Below, piece after piece: positions 1 through 5,233 of a stretch of DNA of 5,297 bases (its first letter is position 1; each line of letters starts with the position of its first letter). The notes below the pieces were generated by a model. The model saw nothing but the letters and a program-made list of their open reading frames with translations. It was not told the origin of the DNA and ran no database searches. The stretch is from an uncultured Phycisphaerales bacterium (GTDB taxonomy: Bacteria; Planctomycetota; Phycisphaerae; UBA1845; CAIVHJ01), in the NCBI GenBank assembly GCA_903905665.1, contig CAIVHJ010000045.1, positions 1-5,297 of the forward strand. Reading direction: 5' to 3'. Position numbers and translations under genes: made by a program.

Positions 1-1
1 C

Positions 2-74
2 ATCCATGGCTGTCCATTGTTCACCTCCATGTTCCCAAAACACACATCAAGGTGTAACAATATCAGCCATGGAT
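2..74. repeat. Imperfect palindrome (long hairpin) at the window's left edge
   Basis: Positions 2-12 (atccatggctg) are the exact reverse complement of 64-74. Inside that, after a small internal loop, 16-21 (attgtt) pairs with 56-61, and 22-26 (cacct) pairs with 50-54 across a one-base bulge at 55. Together about 22 base pairs close a loop at 27-49. No T-run follows on either strand, so it is not a classical intrinsic terminator. It could be a REP/MITE-like element or a structured end of a transcript from a gene left of the window. The pairing is seen directly; the role is unknown. Confidence 0.6.
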
Positions 75-86
75 AGTTATGCATCA

Positions 87-187
87 CCCTCACCTCCTTG
101 ACGAGAAATCTTGGGAGAGGGTAGGGTGAGGGGAAAACAAGGGATTATGACCCTCCCCCAACCCCTCCCTGAGATGAGGGAGGGGGG
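87..187. repeat. GC-rich dispersed-repeat-like block with two hairpins
   Basis: Two inverted repeats sit side by side. Positions 87-94 (ccctcacc) pair exactly with 125-132, closing a loop of about 30 bases. Positions 162-170 (cccctccct) pair exactly with 177-185 around a six-base loop (gagatg). The strand is strongly segregated into C/T and A/G tracts. This style of CCCTCACCC / CCCCTCCCT...AGGGAGGGG sequence is common as a dispersed intergenic repeat in many bacterial genomes, and its translation (PSLISGRGWG..., LTLPSP...) is a familiar false protein. No gene is called here. Membership in a genome-wide family is inference from style; only one copy lies in the window. Confidence 0.6.
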
Positions 188-305
188 TAATTGGAATAAT
201 CTCTTTAACGCAAGGATGGTAATTAGTCGGTAGTAATAAATAATTCCGTGTGGAGCCGGTTTCTCGTCGGTGAAATTCACAGATGCAAACGGCCGGGGTT
301 CACCT

Positions 306-311
306 TATAAT
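306..311 (+). promoter_or_regulatory. Probable -10 box (TATAAT) of the pseudopilin gene
   Basis: A perfect TATAAT lies 28 bases before the ATG at 340, giving a predicted transcript start near 318 and a leader of about 20 bases holding the Shine-Dalgarno. No good TTGACA-like -35 is seen at 15-18 base spacing (283-290 reads atgcaaac), so the promoter would be weak, activator-dependent or mis-called. The rest of 188-305 is an AT-rich spacer in which I see nothing else. If correct, this box excludes translation from the in-frame ATG at 283. Confidence 0.45.
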
Positions 312-327
312 ACCCCCACCGTCGGCC

Positions 328-333
328 AAGGAG
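328..333 (+). promoter_or_regulatory. Shine-Dalgarno AAGGAG deciding the pseudopilin start
   Basis: AAGGAG is followed by six bases (atcatc) and then the ATG at 340. The alternative in-frame ATG at 283 has no comparable site. This supports the 411-residue form over the 430-residue form. Confidence 0.75.
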
Positions 334-339
334 ATCATC

Positions 340-1575
340 ATGTGTTCTCTGAACAGATCACCTCATGTTGGGAATCCTGATCACGCCGTTCACTATCCGA
401 CCGATCGCCGTCGGGGCGGTTTCACACTCATTGAACTCCTCGTCGTGATCGCCATTATTGCCCTCCTGATTTCGATCCTGCTCCCCTCGCTCTCGCGCGC
501 CCGCGATCAGGCCAAAATGACCAAATGCCTCTCCAATACTCGCACCATGGGACAACTCGGACAAATGTTTGCTCAAGATCACAATGGACGGTTTCAGTTG
601 GCTGCCAATGATTATGGTTTGGCTCGAGCCGGCGATCCCAGTTTAGTCGCTTTTGATGGTACAACGGAAGCCGCGCATCCCAACGGAGAATTGCTTCTTT
701 GGCCGGTAGCTCTCGCGAAGACACAGGGAATAACCTATCAGCACAATTGGGATTGGGGAGTTCGTGCCATTACCGTTGAAAACGCAAACACAATTAAATC
801 TCATATGAGTAAGGAATTCGCAGCTGCCATGTGCCCGGCGGATTATAAATTTGATGGGATTGCCGCCAATATCTATCCGAATGTGGCTTCACAAGTCACC
901 GCTACCCAGGCGGATCTTGGTTATCCCGACCCGGGACCCGGCGGTGCTGATGCCACAACTCAAAGAAAATATTGGGGATTGCTCAGTTATACCATCAATG
1001 AAGATGTAGTGGGATGTGAAACCGGACTCGCATCAACGGGAAACCGACCAAACTACGCATGTTATCGTGAAGAGTATTCCTCCACTGGGGGGATTTTGAA
1101 ATGCCAGGGCGAGGGTAGTACCGCCCCTGGTCGCAATCCAGAAAAAGCCGGCAGTCGTCTTCGCGGGTGCTTGGAACGCGTCTATGATCCGGCATCCTGC
1201 ATGCTGATTTCTGACGGCGGCTACGACAGTGATTATCAAATAATGCGGGCTAATATTGGTGGCACCTTTTTCCCAAGCAATTTAATCACCAGTGCAACAG
1301 TATGGAATGGCTCTGGTTCGTATCCTCCGGATTTCAAAGAATGGTCTTTGGGCGCAGCAAACGCGACATGGATTACCAAAATACCACAACTACGTCATCC
1401 CGGAGGAAGCATCGCTGTGACCTTTACCGATTATCATTCTGAAGCCGTAAAAGCCGCTGGCAGACTGACCTATTCGCTATCCAATGGCTTCATATATAAC
1501 TATGAACCCATGGTTCGGGTGTCACCTTATACGCCGTTCCCAAGTGAAATGAATATCCAAATCAATGATAAGTAA
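340..1575 (+). CDS. Type II secretion/pilin-like pseudopilin (prepilin-type N-terminal cleavage/methylation protein)
   Basis: A 411-residue protein that should be cut by a prepilin peptidase and anchored in the inner membrane, with most of it outside. Residues 23-32 (RRRGGFTLIE) form the cleavage site: cut after G27, mature F28, and Glu at mature position +5 (E32). A hydrophobic helix runs from about 28 to 48. It continues into SRARDQAK and then C63-x-x-N66 followed by a Q..GQMFAQDHNGR stretch, as in the large planctomycete pseudopilin families. Near the end, H353-PGGSIAVTFT-D364-Y365 resembles the H-X9-DG motif of these proteins but has one extra residue and Tyr for Gly. The 27-residue leader is long. 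The start is set by AAGGAG at 328-333. The gene appears monocistronic with no secretion genes nearby, so its partner machinery and cargo cannot be named. Such genes occur in many copies per planctomycete genome (family knowledge). Confidence 0.9.
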   Translation: MCSLNRSPHVGNPDHAVHYPTDRRRGGFTLIELLVVIAIIALLISILLPSLSRARDQAKMTKCLSNTRTMGQLGQMFAQDHNGRFQLAANDYGLARAGDPSLVAFDGTTEAAHPNGELLLWPVALAKTQGITYQHNWDWGVRAITVENANTIKSHMSKEFAAAMCPADYKFDGIAANIYPNVASQVTATQADLGYPDPGPGGADATTQRKYWGLLSYTINEDVVGCETGLASTGNRPNYACYREEYSSTGGILKCQGEGSTAPGRNPEKAGSRLRGCLERVYDPASCMLISDGGYDSDYQIMRANIGGTFFPSNLITSATVWNGSGSYPPDFKEWSLGAANATWITKIPQLRHPGGSIAVTFTDYHSEAVKAAGRLTYSLSNGFIYNYEPMVRVSPYTPFPSEMNIQINDK

Positions 1576-1628
1576 GGTATGAATTTGGCGTACGGAAAGC
1601 GAAACAAACTCTATTACGACATAATGTA

Positions 1629-1650
1629 GATTCGCCGGCGCGGGCGAATC
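1629..1650 (+). terminator. Perfect 8-bp hairpin between pseudopilin gene and operon
   Basis: gattcgcc (1629-1636) pairs exactly with ggcgaatc (1643-1650) around the six-base loop ggcgcg. It lies 53 bases after the pseudopilin stop and 49 before the next ATG. No U-run follows on either strand, so intrinsic termination is doubtful. A stabilising 3' end, a leader hairpin for the downstream operon, or an operator-like palindrome are equally possible. A CATAAT at 1620-1625 could be a -10 box for the operon, but I find no matching -35. Confidence 0.35.
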
Positions 1651-1686
1651 ACGCACCAATCCAAAATGCCCTTGATCTGAGTCAGT

Positions 1687-1691
1687 AGGAG
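1687..1691 (+). promoter_or_regulatory. Shine-Dalgarno AGGAG for the interrupted membrane-protein gene
   Basis: AGGAG lies eight bases before the ATG at 1700. It shows that translation was designed to begin there, upstream of the in-frame TGA at 1760, and not only at the TTG at 1772. Confidence 0.65.
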
Positions 1692-1699
1692 AATCGATC

Positions 1700-1762
1700 A
1701 TGACGACAGAAGAATTCGCGAAGCAACAGTACCTGACCCTCCGGGACGAAATCCGGAGTTGA
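1700..1762 (+). pseudogene. N-terminal 20 codons of the membrane-protein gene, cut by in-frame TGA
   Basis: From the ATG at 1700 the frame encodes 20 residues (MTTEEFAKQQ...RDEIRS), then TGA at 1760-1762, and then stays open in the same frame to 2224. The short piece reads as a charged, cytoplasmic helix of the kind that precedes a first membrane helix, and it has a good ribosome site at 1687-1691. The full reading would be 174 codons with the TGA as codon 21. A single base change explains it; for example CGA (Arg) to TGA would give RSRKFR, fitting a positively charged flank before the membrane helix. Other possibilities are a sequencing error, readthrough, restart at 1772, or, least likely, selenocysteine insertion. 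Threonine synthase ends in TGA and this gene's own final stop is TGA, so TGA is evidently a normal stop here. Confidence 0.7.
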
Positions 1763-1771
1763 AAATTCCGG

Positions 1772-2224
1772 TTGTTTGTTCTGCTGATCGTGGGAACGAT
1801 CTTTGTTCCCGTCGCCGCCTTCATCGCCGACAAAATCGAAAACACGTTCGCCAGCGCGTCGCTGCCCTTCGTCACGCTGGTCATCATGGTCGGCTTCATG
1901 GCGGAACAGCACGCTATCATCCGCGCAGGACGTTACCTCAAGGAACACATCGAAACCCGCATTCAGGGATTAACGACCTGGGAAGCGTGGCTGCAGAGCA
2001 ACCGCCACTTCCGGGATGTGGACCGCTATTTCTTCGCCAGTTTCCTCCTCGTATTTATGATTTTCTATGCCGCCGAGTGCGGTCTGGCAATCAACCGAAT
2101 GGCCATGCAAACGTGGTATCCCGAACATGCCTACTATGCCGCCGCCGGTTATGGTGTGGCTGCAATCTGGCTGGTCGTCGTTACCATCCGCCACTGGAAC
2201 GCTTGTACGACAACCGATCAATGA
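1772..2224 (+). CDS. Small four-helix integral membrane protein, unknown function (downstream part of interrupted gene)
   Basis: This is the open part after the in-frame TGA at 1760-1762, 150 residues if started at TTG 1772. I do not recognise a named family with certainty. The hydrophobicity pattern gives four membrane helices: about 1-19 (FVLLIVGTIFVPVAAFIA), 28-44 (SLPFVTLVIMVGFMA), 87-107 (FFASFLLVFMIFYAAECGLAI) and 121-139 (YYAAAGYGVAAIWLVVV). Between helices 2 and 3 lies a soluble segment of about 40 residues with E45-Q-H and a basic GRYLKEHIE stretch, then TTWEAWL. This type of small protein occurs as an uncharacterised family, but that is recollection, not proof. A GGAG at 1755-1758, overlapping the end of the upstream piece, could guide restart at the TTG 13 bases later. 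The gene ends in an ATGA overlap with thrC, so it heads that operon. Function and link to amino-acid synthesis are unknown. Confidence 0.6.
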   Translation: MFVLLIVGTIFVPVAAFIADKIENTFASASLPFVTLVIMVGFMAEQHAIIRAGRYLKEHIETRIQGLTTWEAWLQSNRHFRDVDRYFFASFLLVFMIFYAAECGLAINRMAMQTWYPEHAYYAAAGYGVAAIWLVVVTIRHWNACTTTDQ

Positions 2225-3645
2225 CACACGTATCCATGAACTCCCTCTCGTATCAGCAGTGCATCAACAGCCGCTGCAACGCCTCCTATGCATCGGACGA
2301 AGTCCTTTTCAAATGCACCCAATGCGGCAACCTGCTCGACGCCGCCTACCACTGGGATCAAATCCCCATCCCGAAATCCATGAATTTTTTTGAAGCACGA
2401 TGGAACACCCCCGGTCGTTCACCGGCCGCTTCGCTCGATTTCAGCGGCGTCTGGCGGTTCCGCGAATTGCTGCCGTTCGTCCCCGAACAAGACATGGTCA
2501 CCGTGGGCGAAGGTCGAACGCTTCTCCAGCAGGCGGATCGTCTGGCGGCCGAACTGGGCATGAAAGCCGGTCATCTCTTCCTGCAATACGAGGGATTCAA
2601 TCCCTCCGGAAGTTTCAAGGACAACGGCATGTCGGCGGCATTTTCAATGGCGCGAAAACTGGGCCGATCCCGCGTCGCCTGCGCCTCGACCGGAAACACC
2701 AGCGCCTCCATGGCGCTTTACGCCGCCGCCGCATCCACAGCCGATCGCCCCGTTCAGGCGATCGTTTTTGTTGGAAGCGGAAAAATCGCGTTCGGAAAAC
2801 TCTCGCAGGCGCTTAATTTCGGCGCGCTCACGCTGCAAATCGACGGCGATTTCGACGACTGCATGAAACGCGTTCAGGAAGCCGCCGACACACTCAACCT
2901 CTACGTCATGAATTCCGTCAACCCGTACCGCCTCGAAGGCCAGAAAACCATCATGTACCGCGTGCTGGAAGGGTTGAACTGGGAAATCCCCGACTGGATC
3001 ATCGTCCCCGGCGGGAACCTCGGCAACAGCAGCGCGTTCGGAAAAGCATGGATGGAACTCCGACAACTGGGGCTGGTTCGCAAAGTCCCTCGCCTGGCGA
3101 TCCTCAACGCCGCCGGCGCCGACACCCTCTATGATCTGGTCAACAATAAGAAACTTCGATGGAACAACGGCTGCGTGGACGAGCAAATCGTTCAAGACAC
3201 CTATACGGCAATGGATCATCAGGGTTACAAAGCCCACACCATCGCCAGCGCCATCGAAATCGGCAGACCCGTCAATCTCCACAAGGCACTTCGGGCACTG
3301 GATGTGATGAACGGCGTGGTACGTGAAGTGGACGACGACATGATCCGCGATCACATGGCGATGGTGGGACGATTCGGTTTCGGTTGTGAACCCGCCAGCG
3401 CCGCCAGTGTGGCGGGACTTCACCTCCTGAGAGAAGAACAAATCATCGGCCCTGACGAGCGCGTCGTTTGCATCCTGACCGGACACCAGCTCAAGGACCC
3501 CAACGCCACCGTCGAATATCACAACCCCGCTCCCCACACACCCCACCGACGCTACACCAACTCTCCGATCAAAGTCCCCAACGATCTGAACGCCATCTGC
3601 CGCCTGATCGAATCCAACACCCCTTCTCCGGGGAGCAACGCATGA
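2221..3645 (+). CDS. thrC: Threonine synthase (PLP-dependent, N-terminal zinc ribbon)
   Basis: Converts O-phospho-L-homoserine to L-threonine in the cytoplasm, the last step of threonine synthesis. The product is 474 residues. A zinc ribbon opens the protein: C14-x4-C19 and C32-x2-C35, then the CGNLLDAAY stretch. The fold-type II PLP domain follows, with NPSGSFKDN and the PLP-binding Lys at K133. Then come STGNTSAS at 156-163, the phosphate-binding loop PGGNLGN at 263-269, and near the end GHQLKDP at 421-427 (usually GHGLKDP), which is characteristic of threonine synthases. The ATG at 2221 overlaps the previous stop by four bases (ATGA); another ATG at 2236 is possible and would still include the zinc ribbon. 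Neither has a clear Shine-Dalgarno, so initiation probably depends on coupling with the upstream membrane-protein gene, which itself carries an in-frame stop. An ATGA overlap links its end to dapB. Confidence 0.93.
   Translation: MTHVSMNSLSYQQCINSRCNASYASDEVLFKCTQCGNLLDAAYHWDQIPIPKSMNFFEARWNTPGRSPAASLDFSGVWRFRELLPFVPEQDMVTVGEGRTLLQQADRLAAELGMKAGHLFLQYEGFNPSGSFKDNGMSAAFSMARKLGRSRVACASTGNTSASMALYAAAASTADRPVQAIVFVGSGKIAFGKLSQALNFGALTLQIDGDFDDCMKRVQEAADTLNLYVMNSVNPYRLEGQKTIMYRVLEGLNWEIPDWIIVPGGNLGNSSAFGKAWMELRQLGLVRKVPRLAILNAAGADTLYDLVNNKKLRWNNGCVDEQIVQDTYTAMDHQGYKAHTIASAIEIGRPVNLHKALRALDVMNGVVREVDDDMIRDHMAMVGRFGFGCEPASAASVAGLHLLREEQIIGPDERVVCILTGHQLKDPNATVEYHNPAPHTPHRRYTNSPIKVPNDLNAICRLIESNTPSPGSNA
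3630..3635 (+). promoter_or_regulatory. Shine-Dalgarno GGGGAG for dapB inside the end of thrC
   Basis: GGGGAG lies six bases before the ATG at 3642, within the last codons of thrC. It fixes the dapB start and gives DapB its own strong initiation signal, unlike thrC. Confidence 0.75.
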
Positions 3646-4370
3646 TCCGATTGGCGATCGGCGGTTGCCGTGGACGCACCGGTCAGCGCGTCGTAGCACT
3701 CGCCCAAAACGACCCCCGGTTCAACCTCGCCGCACTTTATGACTCCGACACCCCGCTGACCGACCAGCCTTTCGACGTGATGATTGATTTCTCCACACCG
3801 GCGGGAACGATGACCTTGCTGGAACATTGCCTCCGATTTCGTCGGCCGCTGGTCACGGGTGTCACGGGACACACGCCCGACCAGCTCCGACGGATTCACG
3901 AGGCGGCCGATGAAATCCCCGTCCTGCATTCCCCGAATTTCAGCATCGGCATCAATGTTCTGCTGGAAGTGGCCCCCCTGCTCGCCCGGCGACTGAGCGA
4001 CGACTTCGATATTGAAATTGTCGAAACGCACCACGCTGGCAAGGTCGATGCACCCAGCGGTACCGCCCTGTCATTGCTCGATGCCATCATCCAAGCCACG
4101 GGACGAAACAAACAAACGGATGTCGTTCATGGACGAGAGGGTCAGATCGGCCCCAAGGACAAGAAGCAAATTGCCGTTCACGCCGTCCGAACCGGCGATG
4201 TCGTCGGCTCGCATCAGATCATTTTCGGAGGCTCCGGCGAGTCCATCACCCTCTCGCACGAAGCCCGATCCCGCGACATCTTCGCCCACGGCGCCCTCAA
4301 AGCCGCCGCCTGGATCACCCACCAACCGCCGGGGTTGTATTCAATGCGAAACGTGATCACACACGCATAA
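3642..4370 (+). CDS. dapB: 4-hydroxy-tetrahydrodipicolinate reductase
   Basis: Reduces 4-hydroxy-tetrahydrodipicolinate with NAD(P)H to tetrahydrodipicolinate, in the path to diaminopimelate and lysine; cytoplasmic. The product is 242 residues. The nucleotide-binding loop is GGCRGRTG at 7-14, followed by DFSTP at 49-53, TGVTGH at 72-77 and SPNFSIGIN at 97-105. The catalytic block E128-T-H130-H131-A-G-K134 continues into DAPSGTA, where H130 and K134 match H159 and K163 of E. coli DapB. HAVRTGDVVGSH and HEARSRDIFAHGALKAAAWI complete the family pattern. The active-site His lies 29 residues earlier than in E. coli, while the part after it is nearly the same length. The shortening therefore lies in the nucleotide-binding domain, between about 33 and 45, where LYDSD is followed almost at once by FDVMIDF. 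The start is fixed by GGGGAG and by the ATGA overlap with thrC. Confidence 0.95.
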   Translation: MIRLAIGGCRGRTGQRVVALAQNDPRFNLAALYDSDTPLTDQPFDVMIDFSTPAGTMTLLEHCLRFRRPLVTGVTGHTPDQLRRIHEAADEIPVLHSPNFSIGINVLLEVAPLLARRLSDDFDIEIVETHHAGKVDAPSGTALSLLDAIIQATGRNKQTDVVHGREGQIGPKDKKQIAVHAVRTGDVVGSHQIIFGGSGESITLSHEARSRDIFAHGALKAAAWITHQPPGLYSMRNVITHA

Positions 4371-4380
4371 TGCAAAATTC

Positions 4381-4437
4381 ACGTTTCGTAGAACGTAGGG
4401 TGGGTCATCGACCCACCGGTTACAGTGGCGTTTTTTT
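4381..4437 (+). terminator. Possible composite terminator after dapB
   Basis: A small hairpin, acgtt (4381-4385) with aacgt (4392-4396), is followed by a perfect 8-bp hairpin, ggtgggtc (4399-4406) with gacccacc (4410-4417), and then a run of seven T at 4431-4437. The T-run is 13 bases from the strong stem, too far for a textbook terminator. A weak alternative stem, ccac (4413-4416) with gtgg (4425-4428), sits almost directly before the T-run. Termination here is plausible because the next gene is convergent. Confidence 0.4.
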
Positions 4438-4473
4438 ATGGTGATTATATAAGGTGGGTGAATCACCCACCCT
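4397..4473. repeat. Two-hairpin palindromic repeat (REP/BIME-like), GGTGGGT family
   Basis: Two hairpins with nearly the same stem face each other: ggtgggtc/gacccacc (4399-4417, loop atc) and ggtgggtg/cacccacc (4453-4471, loop aat). The outer arms are also inverted copies: agggtgggt at 4397-4405 and acccaccct at 4465-4473. All four arms can therefore pair with each other, as in paired REP units. Sequences beginning gtagggtgggt and ending acccacc are common dispersed intergenic repeats in several bacterial groups (general knowledge). The 4371-4480 space between the two convergent genes is filled almost wholly by this element. Confidence 0.65.
4440..4471 (-). terminator. Possible terminator of the minus-strand DUF2971 gene
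   Basis: Read on the minus strand, the 8-bp GC-rich hairpin at 4471-4453 starts nine bases after the stop of the DUF2971 gene. It is followed by ttatataatc, a broken T-rich tract. The same hairpin is part of the palindromic repeat, so the repeat may double as a terminator for both convergent genes. Confidence 0.35.
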
Positions 4474-4480
4474 TGTCTGC

Positions 4481-5227
4481 TTAAAAGCACGGAGCGGTTA
4501 AGATTCGAGACGGAATGATCGGAATATTAATGATGTTATTTTTTTTCATTAAAGCATTAACCTTTGCCCTCAAACAACCTTTAGAAGTCGGCGATAGATA
4601 GACTTTCTCTGCAAGGCTATTCACTTTTATCGGAACAATGACACTTCCATCTTTTTCGCGTGTTACTTGTTTCGTTGTATTCCAAATAAATGCTCGCAAT
4701 TCTTTTTCGTGCTCAAAACATTTTCTTTTTGTCATACAAGACATAAACATATCTACTGTCCAACCATTTGGATGCTCGATTGGCTCATCTGTATAAACTA
4801 TCTCGCCAATATATACTATATCTTTGAATCCATCAAATGCCACCTTTAATTTGCCAACTGTGGTTTGAATTGCAATGCCCTTGTCGCCAGAATAAAGCTT
4901 CCACATGGCCATAGATTCAGATTTACTCAAATGCCAGCAGTTAACAGCAATCGAAGGCCCACAACTATTTGCTTGTTTTACGAAATTTTGGGCAATAGAA
5001 GGATCAACTTCATTTAGAAGATCACATGCATAATATGAACCTTCATACGGATCGTCTCTTTTAATAGTATCAACGGAACAAAAATATAATTTCTGTTCTT
5101 TGACAAGAAATTTGAATCTATCGTAGTTCATATACCGCCATATCATGGATGTATCGTCTGGAGTTTTAAAGCGAGAATCATTTTGGTACACGGGCTCTCC
5201 AATCTGGTATGCTAAGTAGAAACGCAT
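4481..5227 (-). CDS. DUF2971-family protein, function unknown
   Basis: A 248-residue soluble protein with the pattern of DUF2971. W30-RYM...F38-KFLVKEQKLYF49 leads to DDPYEG at 58-63. Then N96-CW98-HLSKSESMAMW109-KLYSGDKGIAIQTT to 123, EIVYTDEP at 142-149, and finally KRKCFEHEKELRAFIW at 167-182. The conserved Trp, Asp/Glu and the HExE-like stretch recur in the family, but no activity is firmly established to my knowledge. No signal peptide or membrane helix is seen. The gene is much more AT-rich than thrC and dapB (35% G+C over 4501-4800 by hand count), which suggests horizontal gain. The start at 5227 is the first ATG after an in-frame TGA that ends the preceding gene eight bases away. There is no clear Shine-Dalgarno, so translation may be coupled. 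A shorter start at M28 (5146) would keep all family motifs. Confidence 0.8.
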   Translation of the reverse strand: MRFYLAYQIGEPVYQNDSRFKTPDDTSMIWRYMNYDRFKFLVKEQKLYFCSVDTIKRDDPYEGSYYACDLLNEVDPSIAQNFVKQANSCGPSIAVNCWHLSKSESMAMWKLYSGDKGIAIQTTVGKLKVAFDGFKDIVYIGEIVYTDEPIEHPNGWTVDMFMSCMTKRKCFEHEKELRAFIWNTTKQVTREKDGSVIVPIKVNSLAEKVYLSPTSKGCLRAKVNALMKKNNIINIPIIPSRILTAPCF

Positions 5228-5233
5228 AACGAA

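Noticed and set aside
77..280. Minus-strand open frame of 67 codons
   Set aside because: It is a translation of the GC-rich repeat (LTLPSP-type false protein), with no ribosome site and no recognisable domain.
283..339. Upstream ATG extending the pseudopilin by 19 residues
   Set aside because: It has no ribosome site, lies before the TATAAT at 306-311, and the added residues resemble no prepilin leader; ATG 340 has AAGGAG at ideal spacing.
1700..1762. Regulatory leader peptide for a threonine/lysine attenuator
   Set aside because: The 20-residue piece is not enriched in Thr, Ile or Lys runs, there is no terminator/antiterminator pair after it, and it is in frame with the membrane protein that follows.
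1759..2220. Long N-terminal extension of threonine synthase in frame 1
   Set aside because: The residues are Arg/His/Cys-rich out-of-frame translation of the membrane-protein gene; the zinc ribbon of ThrC begins only after 2221.
3468..3641. Longer DapB starting inside thrC
   Set aside because: The extension is Pro/His/Arg-rich shadow sequence; family proteins start just before the glycine loop, as with ATG 3642, which has GGGGAG.
2644..3699. 351-codon minus-strand open frame opposite thrC
   Set aside because: It is an antisense shadow of a GC-rich gene, with no motifs and no start signal; thrC motifs on the + strand are decisive.
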